Positions 35,737 to 45,314 of a DNA stretch of 64,000 nucleotides are shown here, piece after piece. The notes beneath the pieces are model-generated. The model was not told where the DNA came from. It was given only the letters and a program-made list of their open reading frames with translations, and made no database searches. Position numbers and translations under genes: made by a program. Origin of the DNA: Methanospirillum lacunae (GTDB taxonomy: Archaea; Halobacteriota; Methanomicrobia; Methanomicrobiales; Methanospirillaceae); contig NZ_QGMY01000002.1 of the NCBI RefSeq assembly GCF_003173355.1, positions 496,001-560,000 on the forward strand, written 5' to 3'. How positions within the stretch are numbered: position 1 is the stretch's first letter; each line of letters starts with the position of its first letter.

Positions 35737-36453
35737 ATGATTCAGATTTTTTCTCTAGAGCATGCTCCACACGAAGATCCAGTTTATATTACTCAATGGC
35801 TGCATGAAAAACAGATCAATCTTCAACCTGTGCGGTTGTATGAGGGTGATCATTTTCCCGATGTCGCAGAAGTGGGTATTCTGCTTATCATGGGTGGCTT
35901 TATGAACATCTATGAGGAAAAGGAGTTTCCCTGGCTAGTCGAAGAAAAGAAATTTATTCGGAAGGTAATAGATGCAGGAAAGCCAGTGCTTGGTATATGT
36001 CTTGGTGGCCAGCTTATTGCCGATATACTAGGCGAAAAAGTGACTAAAGCACTTCATCCTGAATATGGCTGGCACACAATCAACCGGGTAACTCCTCTGT
36101 TAGAATCGTCCTATGTTTATCCAGAAAGACTATTCGCTCTCTTTCCTGAAAAGGTTCAAGCATTTGAATGGCATCAGGATACATTTGCTATACCTGAAGG
36201 CGCAGTCCGTATATATGCATCAAAACTCTGTGAAAATCAGGCATACTTATATCATGATCGAGTGATAGGGCTTCAGTTTCATCCTGAAATGGATGAACTC
36301 ACAATCCGTGAATTTCTTCATTACTCCTCGTCTGAAATCAAAGAGAAGGGACTTGAAGATGTTAAGTTAGATATACTTGAAAGAATTTCTCTTACTTCTT
36401 CAGGAAACCTGTTTGTTGCAGGTCTTATGGAATATCTTCTTGAATTAGCATAA
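35737..36453 (+). CDS. Class I glutamine amidotransferase-like protein
   Basis: 238 residues. The nucleophile elbow GICLGGQ holds Cys88, the catalytic His is in 'GLQFHPEMDE', and the Glu follows in 'HPEM'. 'IMGGFMNIYEE' replaces the usual GGP-type loop. It resembles stand-alone GMP-synthase-like amidotransferases whose acceptor is unknown, some acting as gamma-glutamyl hydrolases. ATG 35737 is preferred because the fold begins there (MIQIFSLEHAPHED); the frame opens at 35680. Confidence 0.8.
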   Translation: MIQIFSLEHAPHEDPVYITQWLHEKQINLQPVRLYEGDHFPDVAEVGILLIMGGFMNIYEEKEFPWLVEEKKFIRKVIDAGKPVLGICLGGQLIADILGEKVTKALHPEYGWHTINRVTPLLESSYVYPERLFALFPEKVQAFEWHQDTFAIPEGAVRIYASKLCENQAYLYHDRVIGLQFHPEMDELTIREFLHYSSSEIKEKGLEDVKLDILERISLTSSGNLFVAGLMEYLLELA

Positions 36454-36628
36454 TAATCACTTTATCAGTATATTTTCCACTTATGAGTTATGAAAAAAAT
36501 CTGTAATTGTGATCAAATTAACGTTTTAAAATTTATCTAAAGTAGTAAGATCATTAACAATCCTGAAAAAATGTAGAGGTTTACACCAATAATTGTTAAT
36601 GGGAGATGTATACTAGTAGATATATTAG

Positions 36629-38539
36629 ATGCTCCGCCCCATCCGTTCATATTCTTTGAGCAATGTGCTGATGATTATCTTCTCTCTGATCTTTATCTGC
36701 ATTATTGGCATGCTGTCTCTTATTCAGTATAATTCGGTGGCATCAGACCTCCAGGGGCAGTTTTCTGATGAGATCTCAAAGACAGACCTCATACTCAATC
36801 ATTCAGTGTCAGTTCTTTTTGAAGCATTAAACCTCTATGATTCCCGATATGATTACGAGATGGAGATGGTTCTAAGTCGCTTATCTGACAATTATGTTAA
36901 ATCTGGGAATGACATTGAACAGATTAATCTAACCGGTTTTAAAGAAGAGATATCTCCCATTTTTCCAGGAGATGTAGATCTTTATGTTATCAACTCAGAT
37001 AACATCATTGAGAAGACAACATATGATCCTGATATATATTTAAATTTTAATGAATATCCTGAATTTTCCAAATCACTTAATAATATTAGAAATAACTCCA
37101 GGTTTGTAGCAGATCAGTGGGTTGACTCAATAAATACTCCCGGATATTATCGAAAGTATGCCTATTTTCCCACTCCTGATCATCGGTATATCCTGGAGAT
37201 TGGTGTTCATTCAGATGAGTTTTGGCAGGCACGACGCGATGTATTCTCATATGAAAAACTTGGAAGCAGTATTCTTGAGATCAATCCGGATCTTTTGTCC
37301 ATTTCCTTTTTCAACAAAAAATTAGATCCCATTAGTGAGTTGCCATCTCAAGATCACCCTTCTATCAATTCCTCATTAACCCATTACATAACCATAGAAG
37401 ATTTGAACTCAACACTTATCTCAGTATTTACTCACAAAGAAGGTCAAATACATGACACAGGATCATATCTGATAGACTTTCAGTATTTCACGATCCGTCG
37501 TAATATTACTCCATCTTCATCTGAAATGAGTGTTGCGTCAGTTCTGGTGTATTCACGAGATAATCTGAATCGGTCACTCTCGACCTATCTAATAATTCAC
37601 ATGAGTATTACTCTATTTGCAGTAATCCTCGCTATTTTATTCGCTATATACATATCCGGGCACATTTCCCGTCCGTTAGAGCAGGTAATTGAAGATATAG
37701 AGCAGATAGCCCGGGGCGACTATCACCATGGTATAAGGAAGACCGGAGGAACTGATATCGACCGGTTAGGACACAGTGTTGAACTAATGGTCCAGAAGAT
37801 CCTCTTTGATATCGAAATGATTCAGCGTGGGCACGAGGAAATAGCAGCAGAATTGGTAAGAAGGAAAGAGGCTGAAGAAGCTCTTATAATTGTAAATAAT
37901 AAACTGAATAATCTGTCCAGTATAACCAGACATGACATTCTTAACCAGGTAACCTGTATCAGAGGATATGCATTCCTTGCTGAAAATAGCACAGATACAG
38001 AAGAGAGTGTTATTCATGCCAGACATATTCAACGTATATCATGTCTGATAGAAGAGATGATTGCATTTTCTCGTGATTATCAAACGATTGGGATTTCAGG
38101 GTCATCATGGCAAAATCTTGGTCACGTAATCCATAGAGCAATATCTGTTCCCTTTTCGGATCGGATATCACTGGATGTTTCTGGAACAAATATTTTAATT
38201 CTTGCTGATCCGCTTTTACAAAAGGTGTTCTATAATCTTGCTGATAATTCCCTTACGCATGGGGGCCCTGGAGGAGAGAGGGTCCACATTTCATTTGAAA
38301 AAACTGAAACCTGTGGAATAATAATCTATGAAGATCAGGGGATGGGGATTTCAGACTCAGATAAGGAACTTATTTTTGAGCGTGGATATGGCACAGGGAC
38401 CGGCCTAGGTCTTTTTTTAATCAGAGAAATCCTCGCAATTACTGGAATGACAATTAAAGAAAACGGGCTACGTGGTTCTGGAGTGAGGTTCGAGATCCAT
38501 GTTCCTCCAACACAATGGAAGGAAGATTCTAATAATTAA
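36629..38539 (+). CDS. Membrane sensor histidine kinase with extracytoplasmic sensor and HAMP
   Basis: 636 residues: TM1 (about 13-33), an outer sensor domain of ~285 residues of Cache/CHASE type, TM2 (about 321-343), HAMP ('SGHISRPLEQVIEDIEQIARGDY', about 343-395), a coiled coil, His435 in TRHDILNQVT, and HATPase with 'NLADNSLTHG' (N box), 'IIYEDQGMGIS' (G1) and 'GYGTGTGLGLFLIREI' (G2). It is complete. A response regulator follows about 4.5 kb away after the surface-protein genes and may be its partner. Confidence 0.88.
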   Translation: MLRPIRSYSLSNVLMIIFSLIFICIIGMLSLIQYNSVASDLQGQFSDEISKTDLILNHSVSVLFEALNLYDSRYDYEMEMVLSRLSDNYVKSGNDIEQINLTGFKEEISPIFPGDVDLYVINSDNIIEKTTYDPDIYLNFNEYPEFSKSLNNIRNNSRFVADQWVDSINTPGYYRKYAYFPTPDHRYILEIGVHSDEFWQARRDVFSYEKLGSSILEINPDLLSISFFNKKLDPISELPSQDHPSINSSLTHYITIEDLNSTLISVFTHKEGQIHDTGSYLIDFQYFTIRRNITPSSSEMSVASVLVYSRDNLNRSLSTYLIIHMSITLFAVILAILFAIYISGHISRPLEQVIEDIEQIARGDYHHGIRKTGGTDIDRLGHSVELMVQKILFDIEMIQRGHEEIAAELVRRKEAEEALIIVNNKLNNLSSITRHDILNQVTCIRGYAFLAENSTDTEESVIHARHIQRISCLIEEMIAFSRDYQTIGISGSSWQNLGHVIHRAISVPFSDRISLDVSGTNILILADPLLQKVFYNLADNSLTHGGPGGERVHISFEKTETCGIIIYEDQGMGISDSDKELIFERGYGTGTGLGLFLIREILAITGMTIKENGLRGSGVRFEIHVPPTQWKEDSNN

Positions 38540-38678
38540 TCTTATAGCATCCCTATCCAAAAAGATGGATTATATGGCTATGCATTCATCATGCCCTTTT
38601 GTTTTTTACGTATCTCTTACCGGAACCTTTATTCGTTTACCATTATTATAATCAAATGAATATATCGGGGGACTGATT

Positions 38679-40304
38679 TTGGTACGTACAAAAAGACGAG
38701 TGGAGGTTCTGGCTGTTTTAATACTGCTCTGTTTTATTCCACTCATAGGGGTTGCAGATAGAGGTTTCTCTTCCCAGATGGATGCTCCAAAAATTCTATT
38801 CCAGTCTGATACAACGGCTGTGTCTACATCTGCTCATTCAGCAATGATTGCTCATCCTTCATTGGATCAACGAAAGCAATGGAATTCAGAGTACCTGAAT
38901 GCTCCTTTGGCATCAGTGAAAAACAGTGATCTCAAAAAAGATCTTTCCGACTCGTCCACGATGAGCCTTTTAAGTTACATAACATACAATGCAACTGAAC
39001 GGGATCAACAAAATTGTGGAAATGGCTGGGTATGGGTGGGAACCAGTGCTCTGGAAGTTGCGCATTCTACACAGAACGGTGTAAATGACAGGTTGTCTGT
39101 CCAATATCTCAACTCTAAGTATCATAATGGAGGGAAATCTCCGTACTCCTCATCTGATTGTGCATGCAACGGAGGAAATCCTGGAAATTTTGTAGATTTC
39201 TATATGTTGAGTGGTAAGTATGGTGGCAATAAAACTGTTATTCCCTGGAACAATACAAATGCTGCATTTTTCGATGGAAATGTTACGTCTACAGGGCATT
39301 CGAATATTGACTCCAGTCTTATTAATCTGACTCCTTCATACAAACTTACAAGTCTTGATGTTTCACGTGTTGAAACATTAAATATCCCGCAGGATTCTGC
39401 AATAAAAAATATCAAAAGATTGCTGGAAAATGGAAAACCAGTAATGCTTACTTTCTATCTTCCTGACCAGAATGCCTGGAATGAATTCGATCGGTTCTGG
39501 GATTATGGGCTACAGGATGCGTCATACTTTGATATTGACACCTATGCAGGAAGTACCTATACCTCAACCGGAGGGAGTCATATGGTTCTGGTTACCGGGT
39601 ATACTGACAATGGAACAGCAGGATATTGGCAATGCCTGAACAGCTGGGGGACTTCTGCATACAGGCCGAATGGTACATTCTACATAAATGAGTACATGGA
39701 TTATTCTGCAACATATTTGGATTATGGGGAAAGCCTCCCAGTGACTCAATGGGAGACACTTGATACAGTATATAATACGACAGTACAGAATATCACACCA
39801 ATTGACAATCCAAACTTGATTGCTGATTTTATTGTCTCTCCTGAAAGTGGATATCCTCCACTTAATGTTCATTTTGCTGATAATTCAAGTGGAGGACCAG
39901 ACTCCTGGAAATGGAACTTTGGAGATGGAGGTGGCTCTATCATCTCAAGTCCGAACCATACCTATACCCAGCCCGGGCATTATTCTATATCATTGTCTAT
40001 AGGAAAGTCCGGATATTCTGCAGGGACAATTAAGGAAAATGCTGTAACTGTTAAATTCCCGTATGTCACGGTAAGTCCGTTTCCAAAACCTGATGGAGGA
40101 AATTATTCTGTACCAACTGATCCTGATGGAGATGGAAGATACGAGGATATTAATGGGAATGGATGGCTGGAGAATGATGATCCAATAGTATACCTAAAAA
40201 ATCTTCAGTTTGCACAGAAGAATGAACCAGTTACCCAGTTTGACTTTGACGGGAGTGGTTTCATTGGGTATGGGGATATTGTGATGCTGAAAAAGATGGT
40301 GTGA
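38679..40304 (+). CDS. Secreted papain-like (C1) protein with PKD and dockerin-like domains; catalytic Cys replaced by Gly
   Basis: 541 residues: a signal peptide (about 8-28), a papain-like domain (about 95-370), a PKD domain (about 385-460, 'WKWNFGDGG', 'SPNHTYTQPGHYSISL') and two EF-hand-like dockerin loops (DPDGDGRYEDINGNG, DFDGSGFIGYGDI). Oxyanion Gln110, structural Cys113, His301 (GGSHMVLVTGY) and Asn321 (NSWG) are present, but position 116, the nucleophile, is Gly (codon GGC at 39024-39026). The start is TTG 38679, 8 bases after GGGGGA. It overlaps, or nearly touches, the cohesin-like gene downstream. Confidence 0.82.
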   Translation: MVRTKRRVEVLAVLILLCFIPLIGVADRGFSSQMDAPKILFQSDTTAVSTSAHSAMIAHPSLDQRKQWNSEYLNAPLASVKNSDLKKDLSDSSTMSLLSYITYNATERDQQNCGNGWVWVGTSALEVAHSTQNGVNDRLSVQYLNSKYHNGGKSPYSSSDCACNGGNPGNFVDFYMLSGKYGGNKTVIPWNNTNAAFFDGNVTSTGHSNIDSSLINLTPSYKLTSLDVSRVETLNIPQDSAIKNIKRLLENGKPVMLTFYLPDQNAWNEFDRFWDYGLQDASYFDIDTYAGSTYTSTGGSHMVLVTGYTDNGTAGYWQCLNSWGTSAYRPNGTFYINEYMDYSATYLDYGESLPVTQWETLDTVYNTTVQNITPIDNPNLIADFIVSPESGYPPLNVHFADNSSGGPDSWKWNFGDGGGSIISSPNHTYTQPGHYSISLSIGKSGYSAGTIKENAVTVKFPYVTVSPFPKPDGGNYSVPTDPDGDGRYEDINGNGWLENDDPIVYLKNLQFAQKNEPVTQFDFDGSGFIGYGDIVMLKKMV

Positions 40305-40306
40305 TC

Positions 40307-40828
40307 ATGGTGAAATTAGCACATTTTTTAGAACTTATTGCAGTATTTTTCTTTATCAGTATATTTTCCACTCCAGCCCTAGCTCTATCGCAGCCTGTTC
40401 TCTTCTTTTCTCCGGATTTGGTGGAAAGCAATACAGGTGACAATGTTCAGGTTCACCTTCTGATGGACGGTGCTTCACGTGGATTATCCGGATATGGACT
40501 AATCATTTCACTAGATACTCCTGACATTGTTGATATCATCGGCATAGATCTACCAAAATGGACAGGACTTCAGGATATTGAAAAGCAATCTGATTCTTCT
40601 TACCTGATACAGGGAGTTGATTCCAATGATAACCAGCATCCAGGGGCACCGAAAATTGATCTGGCAACAGTAAAGGTACATGCCAAAGCTCCCGGTTATG
40701 CGACAATTAGGGCAACCCCGGTAATGATCGATGATGATCAAAAAGGCAGGTACGAAACCAGTCCTGTTGCAATGACAATTGTTATAACTGGAGCTGGTCC
40801 GGTTCCTTTAGTTCCAATGAGTACCTGA
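40307..40828 (+). CDS. Secreted cohesin-like domain protein
   Basis: 173 residues: a signal peptide (LAHFLELIAVFFFISIFSTPALA) and one ~140-residue beta domain with 'SNTGDNVQVHLLMDGASRGLSGYGLIISLDTP', 'DIVDIIGIDLPKWTGL' and a closing 'KIDLATVKVHAKAPGYATI' pattern, which follows the cohesin jelly-roll layout. Cohesins bind dockerins, and the gene just upstream ends in a dockerin. There is no membrane anchor, so it would need a partner for surface retention; the next gene encodes an anchored protein. ATG 40307 lies 2 bases after the upstream stop. Confidence 0.65.
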   Translation: MVKLAHFLELIAVFFFISIFSTPALALSQPVLFFSPDLVESNTGDNVQVHLLMDGASRGLSGYGLIISLDTPDIVDIIGIDLPKWTGLQDIEKQSDSSYLIQGVDSNDNQHPGAPKIDLATVKVHAKAPGYATIRATPVMIDDDQKGRYETSPVAMTIVITGAGPVPLVPMST

Positions 40829-40953
40829 TATTCTTTTTTCTTTAACTGACGATCAAGTCAGGTCTATGGACATACCAGGCACTACTTTTTATTCATGTGA
40901 ACAATTGAAAACGATAGATATAGTTTATCTCAAACCGAAATAGTACATATTCT

Positions 40954-42336
40954 ATGAGGGACTGGAGTTTACTGACCCGGATTGTTCCTTGTGCTCTCAT
41001 TCTGCTTTTTGCAGTACATGTATCAGCCATCCCACCTATGCCCACTGAATTTTATGGTAGTGTAGTTATCGATGGTAAACCTGCTCCATCTGGCACAAAT
41101 ATAACTGCCATGATTAATGGAGATGAAAAGGGAAGCATCAAGACTGTAGTAGATGGGTTTTATGGTGGTCCTGGTATTTTCGATGATAGATTGAAGGTAT
41201 CTGTTCCAGAAGAAGAGTACAAGCCAGGTATGCTTAAAATTTCTTTCAAGATCGGTGATAAGCAGGCTGTCCAGACTGTTGATTATGAACCGGGTGTATC
41301 TAAACAACTTGATCTTGCGGTAGGAACAGGCTCTACAACAATGGCATCTCCTGCTACATACATGACTCCGGTTGACAATATAACTTCTATTTCTACTAAT
41401 AATGCAGTTGTAAATTCGGATTCCGGGCCCTATTCGTCATCCACATCGGGAAGTACATCATCCGGGTCTGGAACCACGATAAGTTATGGTCTTGATCAGG
41501 ATCGTATATTCAAAGCTGAGGATGGTCTTGCCGAGTTACAGTTTGGAAAGGCAACCATGCTCTTCTCTCCTGAAGGGCAGTTTTTGAGTGCTGTTGGTAT
41601 ACGACCAAAAAGTGTCTCTGATCTTCCACCACTCTCAACAAATAAGAGTCTGAAGTTTACTGGATATGCATATGAAATCATTCCATCAGAGACATACTTT
41701 AATCCAAAAGGTATACTGGTACTCAAACTCCCTCCTGAACGAGCCTATGATATCATCAGTGCTGGTCCTTCACTGTATGAATACATCTCCCAGACTGCCT
41801 CTTGGGAACCCGTCCATACAACATCAAGTGCTTTTACAAATGAAATAACAGGAGATATCTACGAAGCCGCGATATATGCCCTATATATTCCATCAGAGTC
41901 TCATCAGATAAATCAAAGTGTTCAGAATTCTGTAAATAATCAGACTCAAGGTTCTTCAATATCTTCAGGTGGTGTTAGTTATCAGCCATCAATTCCAATC
42001 GATGCACCAGTAACTCCCATAACCACAATTCCAGCGAATACTCCTGAGGTTACTACTCCAGTACCAACTCCGGGAGAACAAGGTAGCAATCCTCAGACAC
42101 CTGTTATCACCCCTCTGCCATCAGTTACCCCGGCAGTACAGACTAAAACAATTACTAATTCCAGTTCACAGAAAAATCCAGGTCCAGTATCGTTAACACC
42201 GCTGACATCCATAACGAATAAAGTTCCCAAGTCAGTTCTTTCAATAATTGGAATAGTGTGCCTGATTATTATAATCAATGCTGCTGTTTATGCTGTATAT
42301 CGGTATTGGTGGCAGAAGCGGAAGCAGAATGGGTAA
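40954..42336 (+). CDS. Membrane-anchored surface protein
   Basis: 460 residues: a signal peptide (about 1-25), an N-terminal beta domain ('PTEFYGSVVIDGKPAPSGTNITAMING', 'GFYGGPGIFDDRLKVSV') of a type repeated in Methanomicrobiales surface proteins, a Ser/Thr linker, a central domain (about 170-320), a Pro/Thr-rich stalk (about 340-425) and a C-terminal membrane helix (VLSIIGIVCLIIIINAAVYAVY) followed by positively charged residues. This is a wall-spanning anchor layout. The stop overlaps the start of the TPR gene. Confidence 0.7.
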   Translation: MRDWSLLTRIVPCALILLFAVHVSAIPPMPTEFYGSVVIDGKPAPSGTNITAMINGDEKGSIKTVVDGFYGGPGIFDDRLKVSVPEEEYKPGMLKISFKIGDKQAVQTVDYEPGVSKQLDLAVGTGSTTMASPATYMTPVDNITSISTNNAVVNSDSGPYSSSTSGSTSSGSGTTISYGLDQDRIFKAEDGLAELQFGKATMLFSPEGQFLSAVGIRPKSVSDLPPLSTNKSLKFTGYAYEIIPSETYFNPKGILVLKLPPERAYDIISAGPSLYEYISQTASWEPVHTTSSAFTNEITGDIYEAAIYALYIPSESHQINQSVQNSVNNQTQGSSISSGGVSYQPSIPIDAPVTPITTIPANTPEVTTPVPTPGEQGSNPQTPVITPLPSVTPAVQTKTITNSSSQKNPGPVSLTPLTSITNKVPKSVLSIIGIVCLIIIINAAVYAVYRYWWQKRKQNG

Positions 42337-42988
42337 ACGGGCAGATACTGTTCTTGCGGCTACTATTATCCGTGAGATACAGAGGGGAAACCCGGAGAAG
42401 GCTCTTACCTCTATTGATCGGTTTCTTGAAAAGAAACCAGGAGAACCTGCTCTCCTAAATCTGAAAGGAGTGTCCCTTGATATGCTCGGGAAGCATACCG
42501 AGTCCCTCTCCTGTTATGAACAGGCTCTTTTAGCAGATCCGTCACCAGCAATATACTGGAATAACAAAGGGCTTGCCCTTCAGAACCTTGGCAGATATAA
42601 TGATGCAGAACTTGCTTACAGAGAGGCTCTTTCAAGGGATTCTGAGTCTCTTGAAGCGTCTTACAACCTGGCAAATACACTTCAGTCTCTCGGGAGATTT
42701 GATGAAGCACTTGTTCTTTATGACCTGGCTCTGGATATCAGGCCAGATCATCTCCTTGCACTTCTCAATAAAGGAAATGCCCTGGCATCATTGAAACGGT
42801 TTGAAGATGCCATAGCATGTTACTTAGAAGTATTGGATATCAGACCTGACTATCCTGATGCTGCATATAATATTGCTCACACATATGAAGAAATGGGAAA
42901 AGTGAAGGATGCAAGGGACTGGTATTCGAAAACCTTAATCATTGATCCCGACTACCATCATGCTACAGAGCAGTTGAAATCTCTGTGA
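42329..42988 (+). CDS. TPR-repeat protein
   Basis: 219 residues made of about six TPR units ('LLNLKGVSLDMLGKHTESL', 'YWNNKGLALQNLGRYNDAEL', 'LLALLNKGNALASLKRFEDAI'). Cytosolic, no signal peptide. ATG 42329 overlaps the end of the surface-anchor gene by 8 bases; the frame opens further up at 42278. It sits between surface genes and a response regulator, so it may scaffold that regulatory unit, by inference. Confidence 0.8.
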   Translation: MGKRADTVLAATIIREIQRGNPEKALTSIDRFLEKKPGEPALLNLKGVSLDMLGKHTESLSCYEQALLADPSPAIYWNNKGLALQNLGRYNDAELAYREALSRDSESLEASYNLANTLQSLGRFDEALVLYDLALDIRPDHLLALLNKGNALASLKRFEDAIACYLEVLDIRPDYPDAAYNIAHTYEEMGKVKDARDWYSKTLIIDPDYHHATEQLKSL

Positions 42989-42996
42989 GGTGGGGT

Positions 42997-43761
42997 ATGA
43001 TTCGGATTCTTGTCGTTGATGATTTAAAGGCACTTCTTGATGTGGTAAAATATATTCTGGAGTCTAATCCAGATTTTGAAGTTGATACTGCCCCTTCAGT
43101 TGCCGAGGCTCTAGTCTTACTTGAAGAACATAAATACGACATCATCATCTCTGATTATTATATGCCTGAAGAGAATGGACTTGACTTTTTAAAACAGGTC
43201 CGTGCGATGAACCTGAGTATCCCTTTTGTCATTCAAACCGGTCACGGAGATGAAATTACAGCACTTGAAGCCCTGCAGGGAGGAGCAGATTTTTTCCTGG
43301 AGAAAGGATCAGAAGGTCCTCTTCAATATCTCGCATTCACTCAGATCATCAATCTCTTAGTATCACAAAATAAAATGGAAATAAAACTACAGAAGCAGAC
43401 TCATGCCCTACGTGATCTCAGTGATATCAATCATGACGGTTTGGTATATGTTGATACTAATGGATGCATCCAAAATGTCAACCTTGCCTTCCAGAAGATA
43501 ACAGGATGTCTGGAGGATACGGTAAAAGGGGTTTCTTTCTTAAATTTGATTCCTGACGAGTGGAAAGAAGGAACTTCCCTTTCTCTGAAAAGTATTGATG
43601 ACTCTGATAATTTGTCGGAAGAGTACAAGCGTGAGTACATCCGGTGTACAGGGGACAGAATTCCTGTTTCTATTCGAGCTCATGTTGTGCATAATGATAA
43701 CGGCGATCCTGAAGGGATGTGGCTTATAGTCCACGATTTATCTGATACAGGCCAAACTTAA
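42997..43761 (+). CDS. Response regulator with receiver and PAS domains
   Basis: 254 residues. The receiver (1-120) is intact: acidic pair Asp8-Asp9, phospho-acceptor Asp53 (IISDYYMP), Thr81 and Lys103. A PAS domain follows (about 145-245, 'GLVYVDTNGCIQNVNLAFQKITG'). There is no DNA-binding output, so it may act through another kinase or by protein contact. ATG 42997 lies after GAGGTGGGG; the preceding TPR gene stops at 42988. The kinase at 36629 is a possible phosphodonor. Confidence 0.85.
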   Translation: MIRILVVDDLKALLDVVKYILESNPDFEVDTAPSVAEALVLLEEHKYDIIISDYYMPEENGLDFLKQVRAMNLSIPFVIQTGHGDEITALEALQGGADFFLEKGSEGPLQYLAFTQIINLLVSQNKMEIKLQKQTHALRDLSDINHDGLVYVDTNGCIQNVNLAFQKITGCLEDTVKGVSFLNLIPDEWKEGTSLSLKSIDDSDNLSEEYKREYIRCTGDRIPVSIRAHVVHNDNGDPEGMWLIVHDLSDTGQT

Positions 43762-44192
43762 GATATTTAATATTATCCAGTTGGTTTTCATTTATGGTCC
43801 GAAGACCTCATGGGATGATATGTAGCGGTGATGAAGAACCTTAAATAGTTCCCCTTTTTTACTAGGATTTCTTTACCTCTATTTTTAGTATTTAACTTGA
43901 TCTTTTTCGTAGACATTATCAGGGCTGCAGAAGAATCTGATGATGAAGCACTCTTTATGGTTAGTATGGGAATTTTGTTATATGATTCGTTACCATGAAT
44001 ACTGAAACTAACGATTAAATCAGGACTCATATGGTTCTGATATCCGTGAAGGGTCAATTAAAGGAATCAACAATTTTTTTTGGAAGAGATTACAAGATTT
44101 GTAGTGATGAATCTTTTTTTGATGCAATCAGCCTGCTGTATATAAAAAGACGAATTTAAAAGATATTATAGATATTTTCGTTTGGCGTAATC
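43762..44192. other. Intergenic region, A+T rich, no supported gene
   Basis: 431 bases. Short open frames on both strands have poor composition and no ribosome site. A/T-rich stretches near 44130-44165 (ATATAAAAAGACGAATTTAAAAG) probably contain the promoter of the permease gene at 44193. Confidence 0.4.
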
Positions 44193-45209
44193 ATGGATTT
44201 AATTAAATCTCTCGGTAATTTTTATCATATAATTCTGGGTCTTATTCCTCCAGTTATTATTGGAATTATTGCCTGGGAAGTTGGACTGGTAGTTCCTATT
44301 CTTGGTGGACCGGTAGTAGCCATTCTTATTGGTTTATTCACCGGTCAGGTTTTCGGTCTGCGAAATGAATGGATATCAGGAGTAACTTTCGCTTCAAAGA
44401 AAATTCTTCAGGCATCTATCGTGTTACTGGGCGCCGGAATGTCACTTAGTCAGGTGGCAGAGATCGGTGGTTCGGGATTGCCAATCATGATTGGAACTCT
44501 CGCGGTCTGTCTGGTCGCTGGCCTAATTATCGGGCGGTTTTTAAAGATTGAAGATCAAACCCGGACTCTTGTCACGTATGGGACTGCGATATGCGGAGCT
44601 TCTGCCATTGCAACGATGAGTGTTGTGATTGGAGCATCAGGCCCAGCAATTGCTGTTTCAATAACGGTAATTGTTATTTACAATGTTCTGGGTGCTATAC
44701 TCTTTCCAGCTATTGGACATATTCTGGGAATGTCACAGGATACTTTTGGAATGTGGGCCGGTACAGCTATAAATGATACATCCTCAGTGGTTGCTGCTGC
44801 AACAGTCTATGGTGCCATTGCTGCAACGTATGCAGTAGTGGTCAAGCTTACCCGAACACTTGCAATAATTCCTTTAGCACTGTTTGAGAGCTGGCGACAT
44901 AATAACCAGTTGCCTCCTGATCAAAGACAGACCACTGTCTGGTATCGACTGATACCTCCGTTTCTTATCTGGTTCTTAATTGCCGTTCTTGTTCATACTG
45001 GTGGATTTATCCCTGATCTTTTAAATGATCCCATAAATTTCATGGCACATTTCGGGACTACTGTGGCGATGGCCGCTGTTGGGATGAGTAGTTCATTTTC
45101 TGCAATAAAAGAAGCCGGATGGCGTCCGGTTGCACTTGGTGGGATTCTCTGGTTCCTTGTTGCAACAAGTAGTCTTGGTCTTCAGTGGCTAAGTGGACCT
45201 CTCTCTTAA
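44193..45209 (+). CDS. UPF0324 (YeiH/PSE-type) membrane protein
   Basis: 338 residues with about 10 membrane helices. Family signatures are 'KKILQASIVLLGAGMSLSQVAEIG', 'GTAICGASAIATMSVVIGAS' and 'GMWAGTAINDTSSVVAAATVYG'. Some members are annotated as putative sulfate exporters; the substrate in archaea is unknown. Length normal; stands alone. Confidence 0.88.
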   Translation: MDLIKSLGNFYHIILGLIPPVIIGIIAWEVGLVVPILGGPVVAILIGLFTGQVFGLRNEWISGVTFASKKILQASIVLLGAGMSLSQVAEIGGSGLPIMIGTLAVCLVAGLIIGRFLKIEDQTRTLVTYGTAICGASAIATMSVVIGASGPAIAVSITVIVIYNVLGAILFPAIGHILGMSQDTFGMWAGTAINDTSSVVAAATVYGAIAATYAVVVKLTRTLAIIPLALFESWRHNNQLPPDQRQTTVWYRLIPPFLIWFLIAVLVHTGGFIPDLLNDPINFMAHFGTTVAMAAVGMSSSFSAIKEAGWRPVALGGILWFLVATSSLGLQWLSGPLS

Positions 45210-45314
45210 CTTCTTAAGCCGTCAATCTAGGTCATATATGAAGAAATGAGTCTATAGATGATACAATAATCTCAAAACAAAAACTCTTTTTGTTAGCAGA
45301 GGATATTACCACCT

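Noticed and set aside
43788-44057. An 89-codon minus-strand frame in the gap before the UPF0324 gene
   Set aside because: Ser/Lys-rich product with no domain, no ribosome site, and plus-strand frames there are equally poor; treated as non-coding.
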